Origin: an uncultured Christensenella sp.
GTDB taxonomy: Bacteria > Bacillota > Clostridia > Christensenellales > Pumilibacteraceae
Assembly: GCA_910578545.1 (NCBI GenBank)
Contig: CAJTPT010000011.1
Coordinates: forward strand, 1 to 16,923
Length of the DNA stretch: 16,923 bases
Direction: 5' to 3'
Positions 15,643 to 16,923 of this stretch are shown one piece after another. How positions within the stretch are numbered: position 1 is the first letter of the stretch; each line of letters opens with the position of its first letter. The notes beneath the pieces were generated by a model. It made no database searches, was not told the origin of the DNA, and saw only the letters and a list, made by a program, of their open reading frames with translations. Position numbers and translations under genes: made by a program.

Positions 15643-15868
15643 ACAAACTACCCGCGTCATCCTTGGACGCTTTCTCATTGAGCGATTTGACCGTAAACTT
15701 AAAAGGCGTGCTGCCGAGCCGAATTTCCACTACGTCGCCGATTTTTACGACGTAAGCGGGTTTGACCGATCTGCCGTTAACAACCACCTTGCCGGAGTCG
15801 CAAGCTTCTGCGGCAACGGTGCGGCGTTTGATTATTCGCGATACCTTTAAAAACTTATCTATTCGCAT
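15626..15868 (-). CDS. rqcP: RqcP/YabO-type S4-domain ribosome quality-control protein
   Basis: Small RNA-binding protein of 80 residues, close to the ~86 of Bacillus subtilis RqcP (YabO). It starts MRIDKFLKVSRIIKRRT, nearly the family signature, and continues with an S4 fold (EACDSGKVVVNGR, 21-33; KIGDVVEIRLG, 42-52) and a short acidic tail ending LYEVQN. RqcP binds the 50S subunit with its peptidyl-tRNA and works with RqcH in adding poly-alanine tails to stalled nascent chains. The family resemblance also covers Hsp15. An upstream in-frame ATG at 15949 would add 27 residues with no family similarity and would reach beyond the promoter, so it is rejected. This is the first gene of the operon. 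A -10 box ends only 9 nt before the ATG, so a very short leader is possible. Confidence 0.9.
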   Translation of the reverse strand: MRIDKFLKVSRIIKRRTVAAEACDSGKVVVNGRSVKPAYVVKIGDVVEIRLGSTPFKFTVKSLNEKASKDDAGSLYEVQN

Positions 15869-15877
15869 AACCTTTAT

Positions 15878-15906
15878 ATTATACACCGTTGAGATTAAAT
15901 AAGCAA
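15878..15906 (-). promoter_or_regulatory. Promoter of the rqcP operon
   Basis: Read on the minus strand, TTGCTT (15901-15906) lies 17 bp upstream of a perfect TATAAT (15878-15883). The start site would fall near 15871, 2-4 nt before the rqcP ATG at 15868, giving an almost leaderless mRNA. A second TATAAT on the same strand at 15924-15929 lacks a good -35. It would give a leader of about 50 nt. Confidence 0.6.
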
Positions 15907-15923
15907 CTATTTTATTCCGACAT

Positions 15924-15929
15924 ATTATA
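15924..15929 (-). promoter_or_regulatory. Second possible -10 box upstream of rqcP
   Basis: Perfect TATAAT on the minus strand, 46 bp upstream of the first one. The sequence 17 bp farther upstream (CGAATG) is a poor -35. If active, it would start transcription near 15917 and give rqcP a leader of about 49 nt containing an AAAGG just before the ATG. Confidence 0.3.
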
Positions 15930-15979
15930 ACCAAGAAACAGGGCAACATTCGGCAAATTTTGTCGTAAAAGAAATAGAT

Positions 15980-16020
15980 AAAAAATTTTTTAAAAAAATT
16001 TCAAAAAATGGTTTAAAAAT
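15980..16020 (+). promoter_or_regulatory. Phased A/T-tracts upstream of the rRNA promoter (UP-element-like)
   Basis: A6 (15980-15985), T6 (15986-15991), A7 (15992-15998), A6 (16003-16008) and A5 (16015-16019) lie directly upstream of the -35. The spacing of A-tract centres is about 10-13 bp, as in intrinsically curved DNA. Such tracts at rRNA promoters contact the RNA polymerase alpha subunit and raise initiation. Confidence 0.6.
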
Positions 16021-16022
16021 GC

Positions 16023-16051
16023 TTGACATACCTTTTAGTGTGTGGTATTAT
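16023..16051 (+). promoter_or_regulatory. rRNA operon promoter
   Basis: Perfect -35 TTGACA (16023-16028), 17-bp spacer and TATTAT (16046-16051). Transcription should start near 16057-16058. A weaker second pair (TTGAGA at 16160-16165 and TAAAAT at 16181-16186, spacer 15) could be a P2 promoter but is not convincing. Confidence 0.8.
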
Positions 16052-16057
16052 GACTAA

Positions 16058-16219
16058 GCTGTCCGACAAAAGACAGCAAGCACATTAAAAAGTGAATAGA
16101 TTTAGCGAATTAGACTTTTTAAAAAATATACAAAGTCAATTATTTATGTCAGTATGTTTTTGAGAAAGAATCGGTAATTTTAAAATGATAGCTCAAGGAT
16201 TTATCCTTTGGTTATACAA
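16058..16219 (+). other. Leader of the rRNA primary transcript
   Basis: About 160 nt between the predicted start site and mature 16S. A 6-bp hairpin lies at the extreme 5' end (GCTGTC 16058-16063, GACAGC 16072-16077). AAGGAT/ATCCTT (16195-16200, 16203-16208) forms a second short hairpin just before the 16S 5' end. The leader would normally hold the 5' strand of the 16S processing stem and an antitermination site. I can point only to a loose boxA-like TAGACTTTTTAAAA (16111-16124). Confidence 0.5.

Positions 16220-16923
<704 letters not shown>

Noticed and set aside
15869..15949. 27-residue N-terminal extension of rqcP
   Set aside because: The extension has no family similarity, would place the promoter inside the gene, and the well-conserved MRIDKFLKVSR start is at 15868.

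Overview
The window looks like the chromosome of an uncultured Clostridia-type Firmicute. The partial 16S rRNA gene at the right edge has a Clostridia-like sequence with a short V3 hairpin. The genes use AGGAG-like ribosome binding sites, and the potassium transporter is of the KtrAB type usual in Gram-positive bacteria. Placement near Christensenellales-like gut lineages is my impression from the 16S and from the glycine-rich giant protein; it would need a tree.

Layout, left to right. Positions 1-148 hold a structured, repeat-like intergenic segment with several hairpins and two copies of a 44-45 bp sequence. An AT-rich promoter region (about 190-317) follows, with several TGTNNACA palindromes. 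One enormous gene (318-12149, + strand, 3943 codons) fills two thirds of the window. It encodes a surface protein with an N-terminal hydrophobic export segment, a glycine-rich domain of the PF12810/ALK type, about 15 cadherin/Ig-like modules joined by VNxxP linkers, one C-terminal transmembrane helix and an 83-residue cytoplasmic tail. A convergent intergenic region (12150-12410) carries two hairpin terminators.

A four-gene operon then runs on the minus strand, transcribed from about 15870 down to 12411: rqcP (ribosome quality-control S4 protein), ispDF (fused isoprenoid enzyme), ktrB (K+ channel subunit) and ktrA (its RCK regulatory subunit). Gene spacing is tight (17-bp overlap, 7-bp gap, 15-bp gap), which suggests co-transcription and translational coupling. 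The operon promoter lies back-to-back with a strong rRNA promoter (TTGACA, 17 bp, TATTAT, preceded by A-tracts). That promoter drives the rRNA operon, whose leader and first ~700 nt of 16S are in the window.

The housekeeping operon and rRNA are ordinary in content but unusual in grouping. The giant protein is the most distinctive object. I found no CRISPR array, transposase, tRNA or prophage genes. Nothing in the window amounts to a complete new multi-gene system. The best candidates for new biology are the giant bitopic surface protein, its palindrome-rich promoter and the dispersed-looking repeat at the left edge.
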